A stretch of DNA of 64,000 nt from Myxococcales bacterium (GTDB lineage Bacteria; Myxococcota_A; Polyangia; Haliangiales; Haliangiaceae): assembly GCA_016720595.1 (NCBI GenBank), contig JADKKI010000072.1, positions 124,001 through 188,000 on the forward strand. The letters are read 5' to 3'. Numbering within the stretch: position 1 is the first letter of the stretch; the number at the start of each line of letters is the position of its first letter. This document shows, piece by piece, positions 17,387 to 25,207 of this stretch. The notes under the pieces were generated by a model that was given only the letters and a program-made list of their open reading frames with translations, had not been told where the DNA came from and searched no databases. Both the position numbers and the translations under genes were made by a program.

Positions 17387-18384
17387 TTCGTGCTCCCGGG
17401 CTTGGCGGGCGCGGGCGCGGGATCCGGCGCCGGAGCGGGTGCAGGCGTAGCGCCGTCGGGAGCCTTGCGCAGCGGTGGCGCGATCCCCTGCAGGAGATAG
17501 TCGCGGTCATCGACCTCGCGCAGGCGCTCGGGCGTGGCGACGACCTCGGTCTCGGCGGGCGCGGTGATCGCGACGGCAGTGCCGAGCCCGGTGACCTCGC
17601 TGGTCAGTGACACGCGCATGCGGAACCGGCGACCGTCACGCTGAAAGCCGATCGCGCCGGCGAGCTTGACCGCGAGCGGCGCGCCCTTCTCGACATCGAG
17701 CACGACCTCGCCGGTCAGCTCCTCGATCGTGCGCTGCTCTCGCCACTTCTTCTGCGTCACGGTCTCGCGAGGATTGGCGCGCGGTGCGGGCGACAGCTTG
17801 ATCGCGATCTTCCGGCCGGTGCGCCCGGCGACCTGCGCGGGCCCCAGATCGGTCAGCTCCGCAGCCGGGGCGAGCAGGTCCCAGGTGGCGGCGATCGGCG
17901 CGAACAGGCCATCGCGGAGCGCGGCCGGCTCGTCGGCGGTCTCGGGCGCGCGCACGTGCCAGCGCTGATAGCGCGGCCGCAGGTACAGCTTGCCGCCGAC
18001 GAACGTGATCTCGCGACCGTAGTCCGCGGTGTTGGTGTACTCGCCGTGGAACGCCGCCGCATCGCCGAGCTGGATCACCGTCGACTCGCCGAGATCGTCG
18101 GTGATCTTGCCGGCCTCCTCGACGGTGGTCTTCGACGCGAGCGTCAGTGTGTGCGCGGGGAGCGCGGCGACGATCGAGCGATACGGCCGCATCAGCGCGC
18201 GGGACAGCTCCGCGGGATCCTTCGCGGCGGCGTCGAGATCGATCGGCTTCTCGGCGACCTTGGTGTCGACCACGAGGTTGCCGAGCTCCTGATCGGCGAC
18301 GCCCTCGGCGCGCCCGCACGCTCCAGACATGATCGCCAGCGCGAAGACCCCCCGGGGGAGGCTGGCGAGGGCGGCACGGATCAT
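17383..18384 (-). CDS. lipoprotein of unknown function, 333 aa
   Basis: The protein begins MIRAALASLPRGVFALAIMSGAC, a lipoprotein signal with lipobox MSGAC, and ends in a Pro/Ala-rich tail (PAPAPAPDPAPAPAKPG). The middle is a predicted beta-rich domain (YTNTADYGREITFVGGKLYLRPRYQRWHV) that I do not recognise. The frame stays open upstream, but this start is supported by the signal peptide and by a strong promoter, TTGACC-17-TAAGAA, ending 7 bases before the ATG. It leads the operon with the 264-aa gene, proB, proA, rsfS and rlmH. Confidence 0.8.
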   Translation of the reverse strand: MIRAALASLPRGVFALAIMSGACGRAEGVADQELGNLVVDTKVAEKPIDLDAAAKDPAELSRALMRPYRSIVAALPAHTLTLASKTTVEEAGKITDDLGESTVIQLGDAAAFHGEYTNTADYGREITFVGGKLYLRPRYQRWHVRAPETADEPAALRDGLFAPIAATWDLLAPAAELTDLGPAQVAGRTGRKIAIKLSPAPRANPRETVTQKKWREQRTIEELTGEVVLDVEKGAPLAVKLAGAIGFQRDGRRFRMRVSLTSEVTGLGTAVAITAPAETEVVATPERLREVDDRDYLLQGIAPPLRKAPDGATPAPAPAPDPAPAPAKPGSTK

Positions 18385-18391
18385 CGCTTGG

Positions 18392-18420
18392 TTCTTAGCT
18401 TTCTCGACGAGAGAGGTCAA
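18392..18420 (-). promoter_or_regulatory. sigma-70-type promoter of the lipoprotein-proBA-rsfS-rlmH operon
   Basis: On the minus strand TTGACC (18415-18420) and TAAGAA (18392-18397) are separated by exactly 17 bases. Seven bases follow to the ATG at 18384, so transcription should start at or next to the start codon and no Shine-Dalgarno is present. Confidence 0.6.
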
Positions 18421-18440
18421 TCCCGCTACGGTGGAGGGAG

Positions 18441-19742
18441 GTGCTGCGCGACCTGGAACCCCTGGCAACCTCGTGGGGCGCCTACGCGTTCGCGGTGTTC
18501 CTGGGCCTCCTGTGGGGCAGCTTCGCCAACGTCTGCATCTATCGCTGGCCCCCGACCCCCGAGTTTCCCCGCGGCCGCAGCGTGGTCCTCCCCGGATCGC
18601 ACTGCTTCGCGTGCAAGACCCCGATCCGCTGGTACGACAACACCCCGCTGCTCAGCTGGCTGTGGCTGCGCGGCAAGTGCCGGACCTGCAAGGCGCCATT
18701 CTCCGGGCGCTACCTGATCGTCGAAGGGCTGACGGGCCTGCTGTTCGGCCTCGCATGGTGGTTCACGATCTCCGTCGGCACCTACTTCGAGCCGTTCGAT
18801 CACCGCCTGATCCGATTCGCGATCTACGCCGCGTTCTGCTTCGTCATGGTGGTGATCGCGTTCATCGACATCGATCACAAGCTGATCCTCGACAAGCTCA
18901 CGCTCCCCTCGATCGCGATCTTCTACGCGCTGTCGTTCCTGCTCCCCGAGCACCACTGGTACGACGGCCTGATCGGCGCGGTCGTCGGCTACGGCCTGCC
19001 GTGGACGATCGGCGAGGTCTACTGGCTGCTCTCGAACCGCGACGGCCTCGGCCTCGGGGACAGCAAGCTGCTCGCGGTGATCGGGGCGCTGCTCGGGATC
19101 CGCGGCGTGGTCGCCTCGCTGTTCGGCGGCGCGCTGCTCGGCGCCGTGATCGGGATCATCGTCCTGTTGCGCGGTCAGCAGGCCAGCGGGCCCGCCTCGC
19201 GGCGGAGCGCGGTGTTCGCGGTGATCGCCGTGGCCTCGGTCGCTGTCGCATCGTATGGCGCGCTGACCAACCGGGTGGTGATCGGCGCGGTCGGCTCCGT
19301 GCTCGCGCTCGCCGTGCTGGTGATCGGGCGCCGGCTCGAGCCCGACGCCGAGGACGATGCCGCGGCCCGGGTCGAGGAGCCGGAGCTGCCGGAGCCCGAG
19401 GACCGCTCGGGCACCGAGCTCGCTGCCCGGGTGCTGGCGCTGGTCGCCGGCATCCTCGTGCTGTTCGCCGTGACCTTCCAGCTGCTCGGGGCCTGGCCGA
19501 TCGCCCTGGGCGCCGGGCTGCTCGGGATCGGCCTCCTGCTCCTGGCCAAGCGCCTGGTCCCGGTCTCCGCCGAGCCGGAGGCCGAGGTCACCCAGAGCGC
19601 TCCAGAGGCCGAGCCAGCCCCGGTGGAGACGTCGCTGATGCGCACGGAGCTGCCGTTCGGCCCGTTCCTCGCGCTCGCCGCGCTGTTCTACCTGTTCGCC
19701 GAGCCGTGGATCCTCTTGAACTTCCACCTCCCCGGCGGGTGA
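18441..19742 (+). CDS. pilD: type IV prepilin peptidase with a large hydrophobic insertion
   Basis: This polytopic inner-membrane aspartyl peptidase cleaves and N-methylates type IV prepilins or pseudopilins. It has the N-terminal FLGLLWGSFANVCIYRWP, the cytoplasmic zinc-type CxxC pairs C55/C58 and C80/C83, and both catalytic Asp residues, D143 in AFIDIDHKLIL and D207 in GLGDSKLL. The usual C-terminal segment (PFGPFLALAAL) comes only at about residue 405. Between VLLRG (residue 245) and that segment are about 150 extra residues with four more hydrophobic stretches and two acidic Pro/Glu linkers, so the protein is 433 residues rather than 250-290. The GTG start follows GGAGGGAG; a TACGGT lies 8 bases upstream. 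Confidence 0.92.
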   Translation: MLRDLEPLATSWGAYAFAVFLGLLWGSFANVCIYRWPPTPEFPRGRSVVLPGSHCFACKTPIRWYDNTPLLSWLWLRGKCRTCKAPFSGRYLIVEGLTGLLFGLAWWFTISVGTYFEPFDHRLIRFAIYAAFCFVMVVIAFIDIDHKLILDKLTLPSIAIFYALSFLLPEHHWYDGLIGAVVGYGLPWTIGEVYWLLSNRDGLGLGDSKLLAVIGALLGIRGVVASLFGGALLGAVIGIIVLLRGQQASGPASRRSAVFAVIAVASVAVASYGALTNRVVIGAVGSVLALAVLVIGRRLEPDAEDDAAARVEEPELPEPEDRSGTELAARVLALVAGILVLFAVTFQLLGAWPIALGAGLLGIGLLLLAKRLVPVSAEPEAEVTQSAPEAEPAPVETSLMRTELPFGPFLALAALFYLFAEPWILLNFHLPGG

Positions 19743-19761
19743 GTGGGCGCTCCCCCGCTGC

Positions 19762-19767
19762 TATAGT
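19762..19767 (+). promoter_or_regulatory. extended -10 of the pseudokinase/Hsp70 operon
   Basis: TGC-TATAGT ends six bases before the GTG start of the pseudokinase gene, within the 31-base gap after the prepilin peptidase gene. There is no Shine-Dalgarno, so the message is probably leaderless. Confidence 0.5.
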
Positions 19768-19773
19768 CGGGCC

Positions 19774-22077
19774 GTGGCAAGCCAGGCCGCCGAGCAGATC
19801 ATCGCCGGCGTCGTGCTGAGCGAACGTTTGGCCGTGACCATGTACGGGGCGATCCACCGCGCCCAGTTTTCGGGCCAGCGCAACCTGCGCGGCCTGGTGG
19901 TCGATCCCCGGATGCTGGCAGAGACCTCGTTCCGCCTCTCGTTGACCGAGGCAGGTGCGATCGCCACCGCCACCGCGCTCGCGCACGCCAGCATCGTCCC
20001 CACGGTCGCAGTCGAGGAGGGTGGCCCCGATGTGGTCGTCGTCACCCGGGGCGTGGGGCGCTACGTGACGGTCCAGGATCTGATCTCCGCGGCACGCGCG
20101 AACCGCGGCCAGGGCGGCAAGCTCGCGCTCCCCGTCGCCGCCGCGATCGCCAAGAGCGTGGTCGAGGCCCTCGCGGTCGCTCACAAGGCCAAGGTCGTCC
20201 ACGGCGCGGTCCACCCGCGGAGCGTGCTGCTCGACGAGGATGGCGCGATCCGCCTCGGTGACTTCGTGGTCGGCCGGGCGCTGACCACGGCGGTCGCGCA
20301 GGGCGCGGATTCGTCGCTGTGGCGTGGTCTCTCGGGGTACCTGGCGCCGGAGCTCGTCGTCGGTGAGGATCCTTCTCCGGCCGCCGACGTCTACGCGTGC
20401 GGCGCGATGCTGTTCACGATGCTCACGGGCGAGGTCCCGCCCGGGTCGCTGCACTCCACGCCGGCGGTGGAGCGCCTGGTCAACCGCTGCCTCGATACCG
20501 ATGTCTCGCGCAGGTACCGCAACGCGTCCGATCTGCTCGAGAACCTCCTCGAGGCCTTCGAGGACGATCGCTGGGACATCGCCGAGCGTGCCGAGGTGAT
20601 CCGGGCCGCCGGCCTGTCGCGCGCGGACACCAACATCGACGAGGCCACCGAAGACCTCCTCGCGTCGCTCGGCAACAACGCCGTGCAGGTCACGCCCACG
20701 CGCCCGAGCATCGATCTCCGTGCCGAGGCCTCGGCGGCGCGGCAGAACCAGCAGCGCACCCCCACCACCGGCGCGGGCAAGCTCGATGCGTTGCTCGCAG
20801 ATCTGGATGATTCGCGCGAGCTGACCACGGTCGAGGACCTGGCGTTCAAGCGCGATCCGATCTCCGAGCTGATCCAGATGGACCCGCGCAAGCGGGAGGC
20901 GATCATCCAGGTCAAGCCGCGCGTACCTTCGCTCGACGATCCGGACGATCTGGACGACCAGACCCCGCTGCCGGCACCCCGGCGCGACTCCGACTCCGAG
21001 GTGCGCGGGCTTCGCGCCAACACGCACGACGAGGTTCGGGCGATGGACGCGCTCGCCGGGCTCGACGAGCCGGTGCGGAGGATCTCCACCGCATCCGAGC
21101 AGGCCTCGGCGGCGGCCGACAAGCTCGAGGCGGCGGCCAAGCGCGCGGAGCAAGCGGCCGTGCGCGCGGACGAGCGGGCGGACGAGAGCGATCGGCAGGA
21201 GCAGAAGCGCAACCCCGCGCCGAAGGCGATCGCCGCGCCGCGCTCGAACCTGCCGGAGATGCCCGAGTTCGACGAGCAGCCCACGCCGCGGCTGAAGAGC
21301 CGTGCGCTCGGCATCATCTCGCTGATCGTCCTCCTCGGTGGCGGGATCGCGTTCTACAAGATCTATACGTCGCAGCAGGAGCAGCGCGCGAAGAACGAGG
21401 AAGAGCAGGCGCGCAAGCAGAAGGAGGCGGACGAGCAGACCCGCCTCGCGAGCAAGGCGCAGATGGATCGCGGCACGATCGCGGTGTCCGCGGAGCCGGC
21501 CGACGCGAGCATCTGGCTCAAGCTCGGCCGCACCAACTTCGACACGATGGTGCTGACCTCCGGGCAGATGCACCGGATCCGGATCGAGCTCCCCGGCTAT
21601 CAGGCCGTCGACACCGAGGTGGTGGCCGCGAACTGGACCGGGAAGGGGCCGCAGCGCAAGGCCTCCGTCAACGTCACACTCAAGGCCGTGACCAAGGATC
21701 CGAAGACCGGCAAGCCGAGCGGCGAGCCGCTGCCGGCGCGCCCGCCGAACCTCGCGGTCGATCCGAAGGGCTTCGAGCCGGGGGAGGGCCCGATCCACAT
21801 CGAGACCTCGCCGCCGGGTGCCGAGGTGTGGCTGCTGATCGGCTATCCGAACACCGGGGTGTCGTTCCCGACGATCGCGGGGCGCGCGTACGAGCTGCGT
21901 GCGCTGTCCGATGGCAAGCTGCCCGGGTTCGCGTCGATCACGGCGGACGAGTGGCGCGACGGCGGCAATCCCAACGAACCGATCGATCTCGCCAAGAAGA
22001 AGGCGACGATCGAGAAGCGGATCGAGCTGGCCGTGGACCCCGACTACAAAGATCCAAAGCAGAAGAAGGGGAAGTAA
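19774..22077 (+). CDS. transmembrane pseudokinase with PEGA-like periplasmic domains
   Basis: The 767-residue protein has a kinase-fold N-terminus (about residues 12-265) whose catalytic elements are lost. The HRDLKPEN loop reads VHGAVHPRSVLL (143-152, no catalytic Asp), DFG reads DFV (163-165), no VALK-type Lys is seen in the N-lobe and the glycine loop is absent, while the structural YLAPE and DVYACGAMLF motifs remain. It should therefore be a scaffold or sensor, not an active kinase. A disordered acidic region and an Ala/Glu coiled coil (about 437-475) precede one membrane helix (LGIISLIVLLGGGIAFY, about 512-528). Outside are a second charged helix and two PEGA-type repeats (GTIAVSAEPADASIWLKLG and GPIHIETSPPGAEVWLLIG). 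It is coupled to the J-domain gene without a gap. Confidence 0.85.
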   Translation: MASQAAEQIIAGVVLSERLAVTMYGAIHRAQFSGQRNLRGLVVDPRMLAETSFRLSLTEAGAIATATALAHASIVPTVAVEEGGPDVVVVTRGVGRYVTVQDLISAARANRGQGGKLALPVAAAIAKSVVEALAVAHKAKVVHGAVHPRSVLLDEDGAIRLGDFVVGRALTTAVAQGADSSLWRGLSGYLAPELVVGEDPSPAADVYACGAMLFTMLTGEVPPGSLHSTPAVERLVNRCLDTDVSRRYRNASDLLENLLEAFEDDRWDIAERAEVIRAAGLSRADTNIDEATEDLLASLGNNAVQVTPTRPSIDLRAEASAARQNQQRTPTTGAGKLDALLADLDDSRELTTVEDLAFKRDPISELIQMDPRKREAIIQVKPRVPSLDDPDDLDDQTPLPAPRRDSDSEVRGLRANTHDEVRAMDALAGLDEPVRRISTASEQASAAADKLEAAAKRAEQAAVRADERADESDRQEQKRNPAPKAIAAPRSNLPEMPEFDEQPTPRLKSRALGIISLIVLLGGGIAFYKIYTSQQEQRAKNEEEQARKQKEADEQTRLASKAQMDRGTIAVSAEPADASIWLKLGRTNFDTMVLTSGQMHRIRIELPGYQAVDTEVVAANWTGKGPQRKASVNVTLKAVTKDPKTGKPSGEPLPARPPNLAVDPKGFEPGEGPIHIETSPPGAEVWLLIGYPNTGVSFPTIAGRAYELRALSDGKLPGFASITADEWRDGGNPNEPIDLAKKKATIEKRIELAVDPDYKDPKQKKGK

Positions 22078-23193
22078 GTGGCTCCCGGTCGCACGCTCCA
22101 CGTGCGGTGCACGACGTGGGACCAGGTCGAGAGCTTCCACACCCGCAAGCTGCGGCGCGGCAAGCTGCTGTCGATGAAGGTCCCGTTCGTGCCGGAGCTG
22201 GGCAGCTCGGTCACCCTCGGCCTCGAGCTGCCGAACGATCTCGTGATCGCGATCGATGGCGTGGTGCGCAAGGCCTCGCCGATCGAGGGTGACACCAAGA
22301 CCTGGATCGAGGTCGAGCTGATCGGATTCACCGACGAGGTCGTCGCCCGGATCCGTGCGATGGCCGCGGGCGTGATCGCGGTCCCCGAGGCGCCGGCGGC
22401 TCCCCCCGAGCGGCCGAGCAAGGTCGCGATCGCGAGCGAGGAGCTCCCCATCGACGAGCGCCAGCTGTTCCAGCACCTCACCGGTGAGCTGCGCCGGATG
22501 CGCCAGGCGGCGGTTCACGAGGTCCTCGGCGTGGCACGTGATGCGGATGCCCCGGCGATCCGCATCGGCTGGATGAACCTCGTCCGCAAGCTCCATCCCG
22601 ATCTGGTCGCGCGGCGCAAGGCACCCGCGATCACGCACCTCGCCGAGGAGCTCACGATCCTCGCGAACCGCGCCTACGATCGGCTGCGCGTGGCCCTGGT
22701 CGCGGAAGGGCGGGCGAACGTGGTGGGCTCCGCGGTCCGCACGCCGCCGGGCTGGCTGGTCGGCTTCGAAGATCTCGCGAGCGGCGAGAAGGTCACGCCA
22801 CGCGGGGCGCGCGGCTCCAAGGTCGCCACGATTCCTCCGCCCGTCACCAACGGCGCGCCCGCCGTGGTCGGCGCACAAGGCTCCGGCGGGCAGGGCGGCG
22901 AGGCCTTCGAGAACCGCGCACGCGCGATGCTGGGCCAGGGCGACGCCGATACCGCACAGGAGGTGCTCGCGGCGGCGCTCGTCGTGTATCCACGATCCAA
23001 GCCGCTGCGCTCGCTCTACTACGTGGCCTCGGCGGTCGCCGCGCTCGGCAAGGGTGAGGTCATGCTCGCCACCTCACAGCTGGAGACCGCGCTCGCGCAC
23101 TACGACGGTTGCGCCGAGGCGGCGCGGATCCTCGAGCACGTTCGCAAGCACGGCGAGAACGAGCGCGATGGTGTGCTCCAGGTGTTCCGATGA
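22078..23193 (+). CDS. PilZ-like / J-domain / TPR protein
   Basis: The 371-residue protein starts with a GTG directly after the pseudokinase stop. Residues about 1-100 look like a PilZ-type beta barrel (FHTRKLRRGKLLSMKV, a second stretch VTLGLELPNDLVIAIDGVVRKA), though the RxxxR/DxSxxG c-di-GMP motif is not clean. Residues about 140-210 form a J domain with the essential HPD tripeptide (LVRKLHPDLVARR, 173-175). A Gly/Pro linker and a TPR-like C-terminus (about 285-355) follow. J proteins stimulate Hsp70 ATPase; the next gene is an Hsp70 overlapping by ATGA, so it is probably the dedicated partner. Confidence 0.82.
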   Translation: MAPGRTLHVRCTTWDQVESFHTRKLRRGKLLSMKVPFVPELGSSVTLGLELPNDLVIAIDGVVRKASPIEGDTKTWIEVELIGFTDEVVARIRAMAAGVIAVPEAPAAPPERPSKVAIASEELPIDERQLFQHLTGELRRMRQAAVHEVLGVARDADAPAIRIGWMNLVRKLHPDLVARRKAPAITHLAEELTILANRAYDRLRVALVAEGRANVVGSAVRTPPGWLVGFEDLASGEKVTPRGARGSKVATIPPPVTNGAPAVVGAQGSGGQGGEAFENRARAMLGQGDADTAQEVLAAALVVYPRSKPLRSLYYVASAVAALGKGEVMLATSQLETALAHYDGCAEAARILEHVRKHGENERDGVLQVFR

Positions 23194-24776
23194 GCGTGTC
23201 GCGCGCGATCGGCATCGATCTCGGCACGTCGAACTCCGCCGTCGCGGTGATCGACAAGGATGGCGCACCGCGGATCCTGACCACGCCCGATGGCGGGACC
23301 ACGTTGCCATCGCTCGTCTGGTACTCGCCCGATGGACCGATCGTCGGCGAGGCGGCGCGTGAGGGCCTCGATCACAGCCCCGAGTTGACGATCTTCGGCG
23401 CGAAGCGGCTGCTCGGCCGGCGCTTCGATCATCCGGAGATCCGCCGCCTGGCGCGGCTGCTCCCCTACGAGCTGGTCGAAGCCCCCAACGGTGACACCTG
23501 GATCTCCCTCTCGGCCGGGACCCAGATCGCTCCGGAGGAGGTCTGTGCCCGGATCCTCCTCGAGCTGCGCCGGATCGCCGAGGCGCACTACGGCGAGCCG
23601 GTGACGCGGGCCGTGATCACGATCCCGGCCTGGTACGACGCCGCGCAGCGCCAGGCCACCAAGGATGCCGCGCAGATCGCGGGGATCACCGTGATGCGGC
23701 TGCTCAGCGAGCCCACCGCCGCCGCGCTCGGTCACGGCGCGCACCGCGGCGACGATCGCAAGTACATGGTCTGCGACCTCGGTGGCGGGACGTTCGACGT
23801 GGCCGCGGTCGATGTCGAGGGTGGCGTGTTCGAGGTCCTCGCCACCACGGGCGATCAGTTCCTCGGCGGTGACGACGTCGACCGGCTCGTGGTCGAGCAC
23901 CTGCTGCGCGACGTCAAGACCACGCGCGGGCTCGACATCACCGACGACGCCGTCGCGATCGAGCGCCTGCGGATGGCGGCGCAGAAGGCCAAGCACGAGC
24001 TCTCGGACCTCACCGGGACCACGCTCGAGGTCACCGAGCTCATGCAGCTCCCCTCGGGCAAGGCGATCGGGTACTCGCGGTCGCTGCGACGCGACGAGCT
24101 CGAGCTGTGGGCCGCGCTGCTGATCAAACGCATCGAGCCACCGATCACCGAGGCGCTCGCGCGCTGCGGGCGCACGCCTGCTGACGTGCAGGAGATCCTC
24201 CTCGTGGGCGGCATGACGCGGATGCCCGCGGTCCGCCGGGAGATCTCGCGCGTGTGCGGCAAGGACCCCAAGGTGATCGCGAACCCCGAGGAGGTGGTCG
24301 CGATCGGCGCCGCCCTCGAGGTCGCGCGTCTCGAAGGTGTGATCGACGGCATCCTCCTGATCGACGTCGCCGCCCGCGGCCTCCTGGTCTCGATGGGCCA
24401 CAGCGACTGCGAGCTCGTGATCGCCCAGAGCGCGGTGATCCCCACGCGCGAGCATCGCGTGTTCGCGACGCGCCACGATGACCAGGTGCGGATCGAGTTC
24501 GATGTCTGGGAAGGCGAATCGCCCGAGAGCGCGAAGAACCGCCACCTCGGGCGGTACGCGGTGGTCGATCTCCCCGAGGCCCCGGCGGGGGACGTGCTGG
24601 TCCTCGTCGAGGTCACGCTCGACACCGACGGCACCGTGCGCCTGTCAGCGAGCGAGCTGGTCTCGGGCGAGCGGCTCCAGCTCGAGCAGGTGTTCCACGC
24701 GGGTCTCGCCCGCGCGGAGGTCGCCCGGCTCGCGCGGCAGGTCGCCGACGCGCTTGGGCCCGGCGGCGCCTCGTGA
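23190..24776 (+). CDS. Hsp70 (DnaK-like) chaperone, short form
   Basis: The 528-residue protein has a complete Hsp70 ATPase domain: IGIDLGTSNSAVAV, VITIPAWYDAAQRQATKDAA, LSEPTAAALGHG, VCDLGGGTFDVAAV and LLVGGMTRMPAVR. The substrate-binding part is shortened, ending after about 150 residues, without the EEVD-like or long helical lid of DnaK, so this is a specialised paralogue rather than the main DnaK (610-640 residues). The true start is the ATG at 23190, overlapping the J-domain gene's TGA; the open frame upstream is within that gene. The stop overlaps the next gene as GTGA. Confidence 0.93.
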   Translation: MSVSRAIGIDLGTSNSAVAVIDKDGAPRILTTPDGGTTLPSLVWYSPDGPIVGEAAREGLDHSPELTIFGAKRLLGRRFDHPEIRRLARLLPYELVEAPNGDTWISLSAGTQIAPEEVCARILLELRRIAEAHYGEPVTRAVITIPAWYDAAQRQATKDAAQIAGITVMRLLSEPTAAALGHGAHRGDDRKYMVCDLGGGTFDVAAVDVEGGVFEVLATTGDQFLGGDDVDRLVVEHLLRDVKTTRGLDITDDAVAIERLRMAAQKAKHELSDLTGTTLEVTELMQLPSGKAIGYSRSLRRDELELWAALLIKRIEPPITEALARCGRTPADVQEILLVGGMTRMPAVRREISRVCGKDPKVIANPEEVVAIGAALEVARLEGVIDGILLIDVAARGLLVSMGHSDCELVIAQSAVIPTREHRVFATRHDDQVRIEFDVWEGESPESAKNRHLGRYAVVDLPEAPAGDVLVLVEVTLDTDGTVRLSASELVSGERLQLEQVFHAGLARAEVARLARQVADALGPGGAS

Positions 24777-25186
24777 TCCGCGCGGCCCTGTTCGCCGTCG
24801 TCGTGATGGCCTGCGGTCATCCGAGCCCGGCCGTGCCCGCCGCGCCCGCGCCGAAGTCGCTGCAGCTCAACCTGCCCGGCGAGCGCGTCGATCTTCCGCC
24901 CGCGCTGCCACCCGGCTACGTCACCGTCGTCGATTTCTGGAGCGAGTCGTGCGGCGCCTGCACGGTCGTCGGCGGCATGCTCGCGGTCCAGGTCGCGCAC
25001 GCGGACGGCGTGCTGATCCGCAAGATCGATGTCGGCGACGGCTTCACCCCGGTGGCGAAGCAGTTCGAGATCGGTGCGTTGCCGCACTACAACGTCTATG
25101 ACAAGGCGCGGCGGCTGCGCTACGTACTCGTCGGGAACGATTGCCTGAAGGCGCCCGAGATCGCGAAGCAGCTCGCGGCCGAGTAA
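24773..25186 (+). CDS. thioredoxin-like lipoprotein (CGAC active site)
   Basis: The 137-residue protein starts MIRAALFAVVVMACG, a short lipoprotein signal with Cys at residue 14, then a Pro/Ala linker and a thioredoxin fold. The active site is VVDFWSESCGACTVVGG, a CxxC pair in the usual WxxxC context, with the cis-Pro in FEIGALPHYNVYD. It probably acts as a thiol redox protein on the periplasmic side of a membrane. The GTG start overlaps the Hsp70 stop, placing it in the pseudokinase/J/Hsp70 operon. Confidence 0.85.
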   Translation: MIRAALFAVVVMACGHPSPAVPAAPAPKSLQLNLPGERVDLPPALPPGYVTVVDFWSESCGACTVVGGMLAVQVAHADGVLIRKIDVGDGFTPVAKQFEIGALPHYNVYDKARRLRYVLVGNDCLKAPEIAKQLAAE

Positions 25187-25195
25187 CGGGCGGCG

Positions 25196-25201
25196 TAGAG
25201 T
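25196..25201 (+). promoter_or_regulatory. -10-like hexamer before the GDP-mannose operon
   Basis: TAGAGT ends six bases before the GTG start of the mannose-1-phosphate guanylyltransferase gene. No ribosome binding site or clear -35 is visible in the 21-base gap. Confidence 0.4.
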
Positions 25202-25207
25202 CGCCGC

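Noticed and set aside
22078..22380. Confident c-di-GMP-binding PilZ domain
   Set aside because: The strand pattern and RRGK segment fit PilZ, but the full RxxxR and DxSxxG motifs are not seen, so ligand binding is not claimed.
19588..22878. 1096-residue minus-strand open frame
   Set aside because: It lies opposite the pseudokinase and J-domain genes; composition is Arg/His/Leu-rich with no recognisable domain.
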